Made by a program: the position numbers and the translations under genes. Under the pieces are notes generated by a model, which was not told the origin of the DNA, ran no database searches, and was given only the letters and a program-made list of their open reading frames with translations. From positions 1,178,001 to 1,242,000 of the forward strand of contig NZ_CP006587.1 of the NCBI RefSeq assembly GCF_000737515.1: a stretch of DNA of 64,000 bases, given 5' to 3'. The stretch's first letter is position 1. The number at the start of each line of letters is the position of its first letter. Source of the DNA: Hymenobacter sp. APR13 (GTDB taxonomy: Bacteria > Bacteroidota > Bacteroidia > Cytophagales > Hymenobacteraceae). Positions 44,029 through 52,853 of the stretch are shown in pieces.

Positions 44029-44203
44029 CTTATCCTACCCGCTAAAGCCTTCTTCACCCAAAAGATAAATTTTAATTATAATATTTCAATTATTTATTTA
44101 ATTTATTTTACACCAAGAGTTATATTGAGCATGCCACAGCCAGCCAGCTTCATTTCAGGAAGCTTCATCATTTGACTAATGGCTCCGGTTGTTTTCGAGC
44201 GAA
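44029..44203. other. AT-rich spacer between minus-strand genes
   Basis: About 175 bases between the exonuclease stop and the OmpA-type start. A very AT-rich tract (TTTTAATTATAATATTTC and onwards, 44065-44110) contrasts with the GC-rich surroundings and probably contains the promoter of the OmpA-domain gene. No gene was seen. Confidence 0.55.
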
Positions 44204-44995
44204 TCAGGCGCGACGCAGGGCGGTGGCAGGGTCTTCGGCGTACTGCACGGCCTCGTCCGGAAAGGGCTCGTCGCCGCGGAAGCGGAGCAGCAGGCGGGCC
44301 GTGGTGATGATGTCTTTCTGGCAATAGCGCGCAATGCGCGGCAGGTCGTTGTCTTCGTAGTACACGCGGGCCACATCTTTGCCCTGGATGTCGTCTTTGG
44401 GCGTGGGAATCCCGAACATGGCAGCCAGCAGACTCAGCGACGTAAACGACTTCCGGTCGCCGAACTTCCACAGCTCCATGGTGTCGAGGTGCGGCACTTC
44501 CCAGGGCTTTTTGCCGGCCGTATCGAGGTGGGGCGGCAGCGCCAAGCCGTTGATGAGCATGCGGCGCGACAGGTACGGGAAGTCGAACTCCTTGCCATTG
44601 TGCCCGCACAGCCGAAAATGCGGCCGGTGGCTGATAACGTCGCTGAACTCCCGAAGCAGCTCTTTCTCGTCGTGGCCATAGAAGGACTTCACGCTGAAGC
44701 GCAGCTCGCCGTCGGGGGTGTAGCGGAAGCGACCCACCGAAATGCACACCACCCGCCCAAACTCGGCGTAGATGCCGGCCTGCTCGAACAGCGTGGCGGC
44801 GTGCAGCGTGTCGGGCAGCGGGGCAATATGGTCGTGGTGCGAAATCCAGCCTTTCTCGCGGCGAAGGGCGTGGCATTTGTGCTCCCACAGTTCCTTGAGC
44901 ATGTCGTGCAGATCGTCGTGGCAGCCGACGCAGGGCACGGTTTCGATGTCGAGCACAAATACCTCATCGAGCTTCAGGTCGCGGAGCAGACGCAT
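44204..44995 (-). CDS. PolB-like 3'-5' exonuclease (DNA_pol_B_exo2 family)
   Basis: A 263-residue DEDDy-type exonuclease. ExoI is in VFVLDIETVPCVGC, ExoII in LCGHNGKEFDFPYL, and ExoIII in IARYCQKDIITTA (Tyr and Asp). No polymerase domain is present. The family is a stand-alone 3'-5' exonuclease related to that of B-family polymerases. ATG 44995 (MRLLRDLKLDEVFVLD) is preferred; the longer frame to 45310 has no family support. Confidence 0.88.
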   Translation of the reverse strand: MRLLRDLKLDEVFVLDIETVPCVGCHDDLHDMLKELWEHKCHALRREKGWISHHDHIAPLPDTLHAATLFEQAGIYAEFGRVVCISVGRFRYTPDGELRFSVKSFYGHDEKELLREFSDVISHRPHFRLCGHNGKEFDFPYLSRRMLINGLALPPHLDTAGKKPWEVPHLDTMELWKFGDRKSFTSLSLLAAMFGIPTPKDDIQGKDVARVYYEDNDLPRIARYCQKDIITTARLLLRFRGDEPFPDEAVQYAEDPATALRRA

Positions 44996-45425
44996 ACACA
45001 AGGCGGATAACACAGTAGACGGATGCCGAATATAGGCTTTTCCGCCGCGTATGCACCATTTTTGCGGTATTCCGGAGCCGTCGTCGGCAGGGCGCCAGCA
45101 AGCGGCGCACCTGTCGGCGACGGGAACCTGCCGGCCTGCAACGGCCGCAGCACACCGGGCGGCAGCAGTGCTGGCCGGTGAGGTATAGGATCGGCTATGG
45201 CTCGAAGTTAGGCCAGGGCCGGACGCTGCTGGATCCAGAGACCCAGCAGGCAAATAAGCAGCTGCGGACGCGTATGTGGCATATTGGTAGGCATTTGGAC
45301 ACCCAACCAACCCCGAATGCCCGCAGTGGAAATGCCGGGGCCGGGGTTGTTGGTCGAGTTGAAATTGCGCTTTTCTGCCGCCGTTGTCAATCGCACAATC
45401 ATGTAGCCACCCGTTGGCACAGGTT
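44996..45425. other. 430-base gap with one candidate promoter
   Basis: Between the exonuclease start and the response regulator stop. A minus-strand -7-like box (TATATTCG at 45027-45034) is the only signal noted. A short open frame on the minus strand (45208-45420) starting six bases after the regulator was considered but has no support. The rest shows nothing distinctive. Confidence 0.5.
45027..45034 (-). promoter_or_regulatory. Possible -7 box (TATATTCG) for the exonuclease gene
   Basis: One mismatch from TAnnTTTG, 31 bases before the start codon at 44995. Confidence 0.4.
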
Positions 45426-46076
45426 TCAGGTCAGGCCCTGGCGCAGGGCTTTGCTCACGGCTTCGGTCATGGAGCGCACGTGCAGCTTCTCGTAGATTTT
45501 CTTGATGTGCGAGCGGACAGTATCGATGCTGATACCCCGGTCGGCGGCAATCATCTTGTAGCTGTAGCCTTCCACCAGCAGCCCCAGAATCTCCTGCTCG
45601 CGGGCGCTCAGGTTGGCCGGCGACTCGTCGGAAACGGGGCGGGGTGGCGTTTTCGGAAACAGGCGCAGCACCTGCCGGGCAATGGCGGGCGTCATGGGGG
45701 CGCCCCCGGCCCGCACCTCGCTAATGGCATCGATGATGCGCGCCGGCGGGGTTTTCTTGAGCAGGTAGCCGTCGGCACCGGCGCAGATGGCGGCAAACAC
45801 CCGGTCGTTTTCCTCAAACACCGTCAGCATCACCACATTGATGGTCGGGGCCACGGCTTTGATGCGGCGCAGGCCTTCGATGCCGGTGCAGCCGGGCATG
45901 TCGATATCCATGAGCACCACGTCGGGGCGAAGGCGCTCCATGTCGGCTTCGGCCTGGGTGCAGTTGCTGAGCGCGCCGGCCAGCGTCAGGCCCGGCGAGC
46001 CGGCCAGTAATTGGCCCAGGCTGGTGCGTAGGTCAGCATTGTCTTCGTAAATCAGAACGCGGATGCTGTTTTCCAT
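45426..46076 (-). CDS. NarL/FixJ-type response regulator
   Basis: A 216-residue regulator: receiver domain (MENSIRVLIYEDNADLRTSL, phosphoacceptor D57 in VVLMDIDMPGCTG, GYLLKKTPPARII with the conserved lysine) followed by a LuxR-type helix-turn-helix (NLSAREQEILGLLVEGYSYK, RGISIDTVRSHIKKIYEKLH). Its cognate kinase is almost certainly the propeller kinase immediately upstream, since HisKA_3 kinases pair with this regulator class. A composite nested repeat lies between the two genes. Confidence 0.93.
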   Translation of the reverse strand: MENSIRVLIYEDNADLRTSLGQLLAGSPGLTLAGALSNCTQAEADMERLRPDVVLMDIDMPGCTGIEGLRRIKAVAPTINVVMLTVFEENDRVFAAICAGADGYLLKKTPPARIIDAISEVRAGGAPMTPAIARQVLRLFPKTPPRPVSDESPANLSAREQEILGLLVEGYSYKMIAADRGISIDTVRSHIKKIYEKLHVRSMTEAVSKALRQGLT

Positions 46077-46144
46077 GGCGCAAAGCCGGCAGGTGGTAAG
46101 AATTCGGTTAATATACGCGTTGCGGCCACCAGATGCGCCTACAT

Positions 46145-46384
46145 GATGATGTGAATGGGGTTGGGTGATGAGGTGATGAAGCCAGAACGTCATTCCGAGC
46201 CTGCGAGGAATCTCGCGTGCTGACGTTCGCCTCACCCCCGGCCCCCTCTCCCGTGGAGAGGGGGAGCCAGACGAGTTTTTTTGGTGAGCCTGTTTGCTGG
46301 TGAGTACTATACTGGCGAGATTCCTCGCTCCGCTCGGAATGACGTTCTGGCTTCATCACCCCATCACCTCATACCCCCATCACC
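46145..46384. repeat. Composite nested repeat: short-unit outer arms, modular repeat, spacer repeat
   Basis: Outermost arms have an 8-base-type unit: left GTGATGAGGTGATGAAGC, right GCTTCATCACCCCATCACC. Inside them lies a CATTCCGAGC-type modular repeat (left GTCATTCCGAGCCTGCGAGG, right CCTCGCTCCGCTCGGAATGA). The loop contains a third element, CCCCCGGCCCCCTCTCCCG then GGAGAGGGGGAGCC. Three repeat types are stacked in one 240-base stretch between a kinase gene and its regulator. Confidence 0.88.
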
Positions 46385-46390
46385 AAAAAA

Positions 46391-49300
46391 TCAATCATTC
46401 AGCGGCACTTTCAAGTGCAGGGTGGTGCCTTTGCCGGGGGCGGTTTCGATGGTGAGGTGGCCGGCGAGGGCGGCAGCTCGGCTGCGCATGTTGGTGAGGC
46501 CGTTGCCGCTGCCCTGAGCGGGGCTGGTGGGGTCGAAGCCCACGCCATCGTCCTGTACGGTGAGGTGGAGCAGGCCCTGCTGGTAGGCCAGCCGGATGCG
46601 GGCGTGCTGGCACTGCGCGTACTTGGCCAGGTTGTTTATGGCTTCCTTGAAAAGCAGAAAGAACTCGCGGCGGGCCCGCATATCCAGCTTCAGGCCCTGC
46701 ACCGAGGGCTCGGCCCGAAACGTGAATTCAATGCCGCGGGCCTCCAGCACATCCGAGGCGAAGCTGCGCATGCGCGCCGTCACGTCGTCGAGGCCGTCGT
46801 GGGCGGGGTTAATAGCCCACACGATGTCGTCCATGGCGTCGAGCATGCGGCGCGACGAGTCGCCGATTTGCTCCAGCAGGACCGCGGCCTGCTCGGGGCG
46901 CTGCTGGCGCTGGTGGTTGCGCGCAATCTGGCTCAGGATGGAAATGCTGCTGAGCGTGGAGCCCATATCGTCGTGCAGGTCGCGGGCGATGCTGTGGCGC
47001 ACCCGCTCCAGCGTGAGCAGGTGCCCCACCCGCAGCCGGTACGCCACAAATAGCAGCATCCCTCCCATTAAGCCCAGTGCAATCCGAAACCACCACGTCT
47101 GGTACCAGGGTGGCGTGACGATGATGCGGAGTGCGGCCCCGCGCGGGCTCCAGACGCCGTCGTTGTTGGTGGCGCGCACCCGGAAGGTGTAGGTGCCGGG
47201 GTCGAGGTTGGTGTAGTTGGCCTCGCGGCGGCGGCCGGCCTCAATCCAGTCCTGGTCGAAGCCTTCCAGCAGATAGGCGTAGCGGTTTTTGTCGGGCTGG
47301 CGGAAGTTGAGGGCTGCAAATTCCAGCGAGAAAAAGTAGTCCTGCGGGGCCAGGCGCAGCACGCGCCGCTCGGTGATGGAGGTATCGGGCAGCTCCACCG
47401 GGCGGTTGAACTTGCGCAGCTCGGTGAGCACCACGGCCGGCGGCACGGGGTTGGTGCGCACGGCGGCGGGCAGAAATGCCACCAAGCCGTTGGCTCCGCC
47501 GAAATACAGCTGCCCATCGGTTCCGCGGTGGCTGGCACCGGCGTTGAACTCGTCCTGGGGCAGGCCGTCGCGCTCGTCGAACGTGAAAAACCGGCCGGTT
47601 TTGGGGTCGAAACGCGCAATGCCCTTGTTGGTCGACAGCCACAGGTGTCCCTGGCTGTCGTGTTGCATGCCATACACCACGTCGTTGGGCAGGCCGCTGG
47701 CTTCGCGGAAGGTGGTGAAATTGCCCTGCTCGGCATCATCGAGGCGGCAGAAGCCTCCGCCTTCGGTGCCCACCCACAGCGTGCCGGCCCCATCGAGCAG
47801 CAGGCAGCGCACGAAGTTGCTGCTCAGGCTGCGGGGGTTGCGGCCATCGGCCCGGAAGGTGCGGAAGCGGCCGGTGACGGGGTCGAAGCAGCTGAGGCCG
47901 CCGCCGCCGGTGCCCACCCACAGGCGGCCGCGGCCATCCTGCAGCGTCACGCGCACGAAGTTGTTGGGCAGGCTGGCGGTGCGGGCGGGGTCGTAGCGGA
48001 AGGTGGTGAAACGGCCGGTAGCGGCGCTGAGGCGGTTGAGGCCGCCCTCGGTGCCCACCCACAGCTGCCCGGCAGGGTCCTGGTACACGGAGCGCACGAA
48101 ATCGTCGGAGAGGCTGGCGGGGTTGGCGGGGTCGTGGCGGTAGTGGCGGAACGCGGTGCCGCCCGGCTCCAGGCAGTCGAGGCCCTGGCTCTGGGTGCCC
48201 ACCCACAGGCGGCCGGCGGCATCAAAACTCAGTGCCCGCACGAAGTCCTGGGCCAGGCTGCCGGGCTGGGCGGGGTTGTGGAGGAAGCTGCGGTAGCGGC
48301 CGGTGGCGGGCTCGTAGCACAGAAGGCCCTGGTCTTCGGTGCCAATCCAGAGCCGTCCCGCCGCATCCGACGTGACGGCCCACACCGGCGCGGGCGCAGC
48401 AGGCGCAGGTACCCGCCGAAAGTCGCGGGCGCGCAGGTCGGTTTGGCTGAGGCCGGCTTCGGTGCCCACCCATAGCAGCCCGGCGCGGTCCTGCAGCAGA
48501 GTCTGCACGGTATTTTCAGGCAGACTGAACGGGTTGAGCGGCTCGTGCGCGGCGCGCCGAAAGGTGCCGGTGGCGGGTTCGTAGCGGCATAGACCTTCGT
48601 TGGTGCCCACCCACAGCGTGTTCTGCTGATCGGTGAGCAGGCTACGGATGCCGCCGGCCGGCAAGTTGCTCGCTCCTGGGCCCGGCCGGAAAAAGCGGGC
48701 AGCCCCACCGGCCGGGGGCAAGTAGGCCAACGTCCCGGACTCGGCGCCCACCCACAGCCCGCCGCGGCGGTCGGGGCAGAGGCTGGTGATGGCGCCGGCG
48801 GCCGGCAGGCGAGGGTCGGGCAGCAGCAGGCGGCCAGCCATATCGAGGCGGCTGACGACGCCTTCGCCGGTACCCACCCACAGCTGGCCGGCCTGGTCCT
48901 GGGTGAGGGCCCGCACGGAGTTGCGCCGGAGGCTGCTGCCGGGCCCGGCCGCGTGCCGGAACACGGCGAAGCGGCGCGCGGCGGGGTTCATCTGGTGCAG
49001 GCCGTCCTCAGAGCCGGCCCACACCCGCCCCTGCCGGTCGCAGTACACCACCCGGATGAAATTGCTGGTCAGGCCGCTGGAGTCGCCGGGCTCGGCGCGG
49101 TAGGTGCGGAACTGCCCGGTGCGCGGGCTGTAGCGCGACAGGCCGCCGCCGGTGCCCACCCACACCTGCCCCTGCGGATCGAGGCACAGCGAAAGCACGA
49201 AGTTGCTGGCCAAGCTGGTGGGGCGGCGGGCATCGGCCCGAAACGTGCGAAACCCCACACCGTCGTAGCGGCAGAGGCCATCCTGAGTGCCCACCCACAG

Positions 49301-49474
49301 AAAGCCGCGCTGGTCCTGCACGAGGCTGTAGACGCTGTTTTCGGCCAGCCCGTCGGCGGCGGTGAAGGTGCGGAACCGCAGGGGCGCGGGCTGGGCCCGG
49401 CTGCCGAAACCGGCCAGCAGGAGCACGCCGAGCAGGCCAAACAGCAAAAGCCAGAAGTCAGCGGGGCGTTTCAT
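46391..49474 (-). CDS. Two-component regulator propeller-domain sensor histidine kinase
   Basis: A 1027-residue envelope sensor. A signal peptide (LLAGFGSRAQ) is followed by about fourteen propeller repeats of the LWVGTxxGLxRY type (residues about 25-700; enough for two seven-bladed propellers), a Y_Y_Y domain (YAYLLEGFDQDW), and a membrane segment near 787-805. The kinase core is HisKA_3 with phosphoacceptor H834 in IARDLHDDMGSTLSS and an HATPase domain (KEAINNLAKYA, DDGVGFDP). This is one chain fusing sensor and kinase but lacking a receiver; it pairs with the NarL-type regulator just downstream. Ligand unknown. Confidence 0.93.
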   Translation of the reverse strand: MKRPADFWLLLFGLLGVLLLAGFGSRAQPAPLRFRTFTAADGLAENSVYSLVQDQRGFLWVGTQDGLCRYDGVGFRTFRADARRPTSLASNFVLSLCLDPQGQVWVGTGGGLSRYSPRTGQFRTYRAEPGDSSGLTSNFIRVVYCDRQGRVWAGSEDGLHQMNPAARRFAVFRHAAGPGSSLRRNSVRALTQDQAGQLWVGTGEGVVSRLDMAGRLLLPDPRLPAAGAITSLCPDRRGGLWVGAESGTLAYLPPAGGAARFFRPGPGASNLPAGGIRSLLTDQQNTLWVGTNEGLCRYEPATGTFRRAAHEPLNPFSLPENTVQTLLQDRAGLLWVGTEAGLSQTDLRARDFRRVPAPAAPAPVWAVTSDAAGRLWIGTEDQGLLCYEPATGRYRSFLHNPAQPGSLAQDFVRALSFDAAGRLWVGTQSQGLDCLEPGGTAFRHYRHDPANPASLSDDFVRSVYQDPAGQLWVGTEGGLNRLSAATGRFTTFRYDPARTASLPNNFVRVTLQDGRGRLWVGTGGGGLSCFDPVTGRFRTFRADGRNPRSLSSNFVRCLLLDGAGTLWVGTEGGGFCRLDDAEQGNFTTFREASGLPNDVVYGMQHDSQGHLWLSTNKGIARFDPKTGRFFTFDERDGLPQDEFNAGASHRGTDGQLYFGGANGLVAFLPAAVRTNPVPPAVVLTELRKFNRPVELPDTSITERRVLRLAPQDYFFSLEFAALNFRQPDKNRYAYLLEGFDQDWIEAGRRREANYTNLDPGTYTFRVRATNNDGVWSPRGAALRIIVTPPWYQTWWFRIALGLMGGMLLFVAYRLRVGHLLTLERVRHSIARDLHDDMGSTLSSISILSQIARNHQRQQRPEQAAVLLEQIGDSSRRMLDAMDDIVWAINPAHDGLDDVTARMRSFASDVLEARGIEFTFRAEPSVQGLKLDMRARREFFLLFKEAINNLAKYAQCQHARIRLAYQQGLLHLTVQDDGVGFDPTSPAQGSGNGLTNMRSRAAALAGHLTIETAPGKGTTLHLKVPLND

Positions 49475-49563
49475 AAGTCGGGACGAGCCAGGTGGGCTGA
49501 ATGTACCGAATTACCCGGAACCGGCGCCAGTACTTTTCCGCATTTGATCTACCACTCAGCATA

Positions 49564-49590
49564 GTAGCGCGAACTAAAAGTTCGCGCTAC
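49564..49590. repeat. Short perfect hairpin
   Basis: GTAGCGCGAAC and GTTCGCGCTAC flank a five-base A-rich loop. Located between the LytTR regulator's 3' end and the propeller kinase. No T run, so its role as a terminator is uncertain. Confidence 0.7.
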
Positions 49591-49607
49591 TGCCGCTTCA
49601 CTTTCCC

Positions 49608-50357
49608 TCAGCGTAGCTGCAGTCGACGCAGCACGTCGGTGCGGAACGTGCTGCCTACGGGCACCTCGCGGCCGCCTACGTGCAGGCAGTTGCCGCTCAG
49701 ACGCTCCACGCACGTCATGTTCACCAGATACGACTTGTGCACGCGCAGAAACTGGGCGACGGGCAAAGTGCTTTCCATCTGCTTCATGGTTTCGGCCGTG
49801 AGCAGCGTGCGGCCCGCGGCTGTGTGGCACTTCACGAAGTTGCCGTAGCCTTCCACGTAGAGCAGCTCCGAGAACCGCACCCGCTCGGTGCCGGCGTCGG
49901 TTTTCAGGAAAAACGAGTCGGGAGCCGGGGAGGGCGCAGCGGACGGGGGTGCCGGAGCTGCCAGGGCTGTCACCGGGCTGCGTTCGGCCAGCAGTGTGTG
50001 TAGCCGCGTCACGGTCTTCACGAACCGCTCGAAGCGGATGGGCTTCAGCAGGTAGTCCACCACGCCCAGGTCGAAGGCTTCCAGCGCGTGGGTGGCGTGG
50101 GCCGTGCACAGCACCACCTGCGGCGGTTGCGGCAGGGCGCGTAGCAGCTCCAGGCCGGTCAGCTCGGGCATGTCCACGTCCAGAAACAGCACATCGACGG
50201 GCGTGTTGCGCAGCAGCGTCAGGGCCTCCACGGCGCCATAGCAGCTGCCGGCCCAGGTGGCCAGCCCAGGCAGCCGGTCGAGGTAGGCGTGCAGCACGGT
50301 GTGGGCCAAAGGCTCATCATCGACGAGCAGGCAACGCAGCGGGGCAGCAGCATTCAT
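49608..50357 (-). CDS. LytTR-family response regulator
   Basis: A 249-residue regulator: receiver (CLLVDDEPLAHTVLHAYL, phosphoacceptor D60 in LFLDVDMPELTG, DYLLKPIRFERF) and a C-terminal LytTR DNA-binding domain (LLYVEGYGNFVKCHT, FLRVHKSYLVNMTCVERLSG). A proline/alanine-rich linker of about 20 residues joins the two. Paired with the LytS-type kinase immediately upstream, across a modular repeat. Confidence 0.93.
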   Translation of the reverse strand: MNAAAPLRCLLVDDEPLAHTVLHAYLDRLPGLATWAGSCYGAVEALTLLRNTPVDVLFLDVDMPELTGLELLRALPQPPQVVLCTAHATHALEAFDLGVVDYLLKPIRFERFVKTVTRLHTLLAERSPVTALAAPAPPSAAPSPAPDSFFLKTDAGTERVRFSELLYVEGYGNFVKCHTAAGRTLLTAETMKQMESTLPVAQFLRVHKSYLVNMTCVERLSGNCLHVGGREVPVGSTFRTDVLRRLQLR

Positions 50358-50389
50358 AGGTTAGGCGGGATGGTAAGAACAATGGCGAA

Positions 50390-50549
50390 AGAACGTCATG
50401 CAGAGCGCAGCCGGAGGCGGAGCGAAGCATCTCGCGTGCAATGGTAGCTCAATCGTTCGATGGTTTTGGTTTCACCACACTGGCGAGATGCTTCGCTTCG
50501 CCTTCGGCTGCGCTCTGCATGACGTTCTCCGTGCTCTGCATGACGCTCT
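50390..50549. repeat. Modular palindromic repeat with an extra half-copy
   Basis: Left arm GAACGTCATGCAGAGCGCAG, then CCGGAGGCGGAGCGAAGC; right arm GCTTCGCTTCGCCTTCGGCT, then GCGCTCTGCATGACGTTC. A further half-copy, GCTCTGCATGACGCTC, follows (50533-50549). Lies between the LytS kinase and its LytTR regulator. Confidence 0.87.
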
Positions 50550-50558
50550 TTTTCAACC

Positions 50559-51575
50559 TCACAGCTGCAGCAACAGCTCGGCGGTGTAGTGGGTGGCGGT
50601 GGCGTTGAGGGTGAGCTGGTGGCGCGGGCCGGGGTAGAACTGCTCCAGCCGGGCCCGCAGGTTGGGCAGCCCCAGGCCCGAGGGCGTGGGCTTGAAGTGG
50701 GGCGGAATGCTGTTCTCGGTGCGCAGGGTGAGGCCGGTGGGCGTCTGGCTAAGCGTGATGCGGATGGTGTTGTCGCCGCTGGGGCCGATGGCGTGCTTGA
50801 AGCAGTTTTCTACGAGCGGCAGCAGCAGCAGCGGGGCCAATGGCTGGTCGGGGTGCGGCAGGTCTGCCGTGAAGTCAACGTGCGAGTTGGCCCGCAGGCG
50901 CAGCTTTTCCAGCCCGATGTAGTTGGCCAGGTACTCGGCTTCGGTGCCCACCGTCACGAGGTGCTGGCGGGAGCTGTCGAGCTGGTAGCGCATGAGGCCG
51001 GCCAGCTGCAGCAGGGCCTCCGGCATCTGGTCGGGGGCGGCCAGGCTGAGGCCGTAGAGGTTGTTGAGGGTGTTGAACAGGAAGTGCTGGTTGACCTGGG
51101 CTTTCAGCAAGCTCAGCTCGGTTTCCAGCTGCCGGGCGTGCAGCTCCTGCATCTGGTAGTGGCTCAGCACGCCGCGCCGCACATAGTGCGGCAGCGTGCC
51201 CAGCACCAGAGCCAGCAGCAGATTGCCGGCCGCCAGCCCCAGCAGATACGCAAACGTGGTGGGGCCGCCGGGCCGGGTCTGCACCACGTGCGCCAGCTGG
51301 TTGAGCAGTACCAGCAGCCAGGCCCCGCTCAGCAGAATCCCGGCGGTAGTAGCTGCATAGGAGGCGTAGTGGCGCTGCTCCAGCATGGTGCGCAACGCCC
51401 AGAAGTGCACATAAATCGCCAGAGCCGCTACGGGCAGCAGCACGGCCGTGCGGCGTAGCTTTTCGGGGGCGCCGGCCGGCTCCAGCACGGCCAGCAGCCC
51501 AATCAGCGCCAGCACCAGCACCCAGACCAGCCCGTGCCGCAGGGCCCGCGAGCGGACAAAAACAGAAAGTGTCAT
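50559..51575 (-). CDS. LytS-type sensor histidine kinase (His_kinase family)
   Basis: A 338-residue membrane kinase. Four hydrophobic segments lie at roughly residues 15-135, followed by the dimerisation motif AQVNQHFLFNTLNNLYGL with H164 as likely phosphoacceptor, and the ATPase N box PLVENCFKHAI. The G2 glycine motif is GLGLPNLRARLEQF. No large sensor domain. It leads an operon with the LytTR regulator and has its own -7 box four bases before the ATG. Confidence 0.92.
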   Translation of the reverse strand: MTLSVFVRSRALRHGLVWVLVLALIGLLAVLEPAGAPEKLRRTAVLLPVAALAIYVHFWALRTMLEQRHYASYAATTAGILLSGAWLLVLLNQLAHVVQTRPGGPTTFAYLLGLAAGNLLLALVLGTLPHYVRRGVLSHYQMQELHARQLETELSLLKAQVNQHFLFNTLNNLYGLSLAAPDQMPEALLQLAGLMRYQLDSSRQHLVTVGTEAEYLANYIGLEKLRLRANSHVDFTADLPHPDQPLAPLLLLPLVENCFKHAIGPSGDNTIRITLSQTPTGLTLRTENSIPPHFKPTPSGLGLPNLRARLEQFYPGPRHQLTLNATATHYTAELLLQL

Positions 51576-51579
51576 GGGA

Positions 51580-51587
51580 CAAAACTA
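51580..51587 (-). promoter_or_regulatory. -7 box (TAGTTTTG) for the LytS kinase
   Basis: Minus-strand TAGTTTTG matches TAnnTTTG exactly and ends four bases before the start codon, suggesting a leaderless transcript. Confidence 0.65.
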
Positions 51588-51846
51588 CGGCCCCTCCCCC
51601 ACCGGCCCGCATAAACATGACCAACGGCGTTGGCCAGCAAAAACCGGGCGTTGGTCACGAAGAAAACGTGGTCGTCATAAAAAGCAGGACTGAGAATAGG
51701 GGATTATGGATATTTGAGCCAGAAGCCCTCCACAGCGGGCAACCGTTGCCGTGGTTTCGGCATCCGGTTAGCGGCCGGCTGTAATGCCGGCGCCCTTTCT
51801 TCGATTCATCTGCCCGAACTCTCCACTCTTCCTTTCTTATTCCACC

Positions 51847-52749
51847 ATGGCGCTTACCATCAGCAACCTCACCAAAACCTACCCCAACGGCACGCAGGCG
51901 CTCAAGGGCGTAACGCTCACCATCCCCAACGGCATGTTTGGGCTGCTAGGCCCGAACGGCGCCGGCAAATCCAGCCTGATGCGCACCATTGCCACGCTGC
52001 AGGACGCCGACACGGGCAGCATCTGGCTCGACGACATCGACGTGCTGCGCGACAAAGAGGCCGTGCGCCGCGTGCTGGGCTATCTGCCGCAAGAATTCGG
52101 GGTGTACCCGCGCGTGTCGGCCGAGGAGCTGCTCGACCATTTCGCGGTGCTCAAGGGCATCGGCAACAGCAAGGAGCGCAAGGAAACGGTGGCGGCGCTG
52201 CTGCAGCAAACCAACCTCTACGAGGTGCGCAAAAAGCACGTGGGCGGCTACTCCGGCGGCATGAAGCAGCGCTTCGGCATTGCGCAGGCCCTTCTCGGCA
52301 ACCCGCGCCTGATCATCGTGGATGAGCCTACGGCCGGCCTCGACCCAGCCGAGCGCAACCGCTTCCACAACCTGCTGTCGGAAATTGGCGAAAACCGCGT
52401 CGTGATTCTGAGCACGCACATCGTGTCAGACGTGAGCGACCTGTGCCGCAGCATGGCCATCATCAACAAGGGTGAAGTGCTGCTCACCGGCGACCCGCTC
52501 TCGGTGATGAACGAGCTAAAAGGCAAGGTCTGGAAGAAGCTGGTGGAGAAAACCGAGCTGCCCGCCCTGCAGGCCGCCCACACCGTCATCAGCTCGCGCC
52601 TGTTCGCGGGCAAAACCGTGGTACACGTGCTGGCCGACTCGGCCCCCGACAGCGGATTCGAGGCCGTGCAGCCCGACCTGGAAGACGTGTATTTCGCGGA
52701 AATCAAGAATTCAGAATTGAAAGTAAAAGGTGGCTTTGCAGAGGCGTAG
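51847..52749 (+). CDS. ABC transporter ATP-binding protein
   Basis: A 300-residue ATPase: Walker A GPNGAGKSSL near residue 38, Q-loop LPQEFGVYPR, signature YSGGMKQRFG, Walker B LIIVDEPTAGLDP and the switch histidine in LSTHIV. It belongs to the ABC-2 exporter type and pairs with the permease gene 104 bases downstream. The last 15 residues (KNSELKVKGGFAEA) are encoded by a tandem-unit repeat and are probably not part of the fold. Confidence 0.94.
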   Translation: MALTISNLTKTYPNGTQALKGVTLTIPNGMFGLLGPNGAGKSSLMRTIATLQDADTGSIWLDDIDVLRDKEAVRRVLGYLPQEFGVYPRVSAEELLDHFAVLKGIGNSKERKETVAALLQQTNLYEVRKKHVGGYSGGMKQRFGIAQALLGNPRLIIVDEPTAGLDPAERNRFHNLLSEIGENRVVILSTHIVSDVSDLCRSMAIINKGEVLLTGDPLSVMNELKGKVWKKLVEKTELPALQAAHTVISSRLFAGKTVVHVLADSAPDSGFEAVQPDLEDVYFAEIKNSELKVKGGFAEA

Positions 52750-52845
52750 GACGAGTTTCTCGCAGGGTTTCGCAGTGGAAGGCGCAGTGTTTCGCAGTGT
52801 GCTGATGCCAGTCATTTTTAATTTTTAATTCTCAATTTTTAATTG
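52705..52845. repeat. Degenerate short-unit hairpin reaching into a coding 3' end
   Basis: The left part (AAGAATTCAGAATTGAAAGT, 52705-52729) lies inside the last codons of the ABC ATPase. The right part (TTTTTAATTTTTAATTCTCA and onwards, 52814-52845) is AT-rich with a 7-base period. Between them lies a second set of CGCAG-containing repeats (CGCAGGGTTTCGCAGTGG). The right part ends eight bases before the next ATG. Confidence 0.75.
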
Positions 52846-52853
52846 AAACGCTC

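Noticed and set aside
45208-45420. A 70-residue minus-strand frame starting six bases after the NarL-type regulator
   Set aside because: It needs a GTG start, has no recognisable domain and no coding-like composition; kept only as a note.
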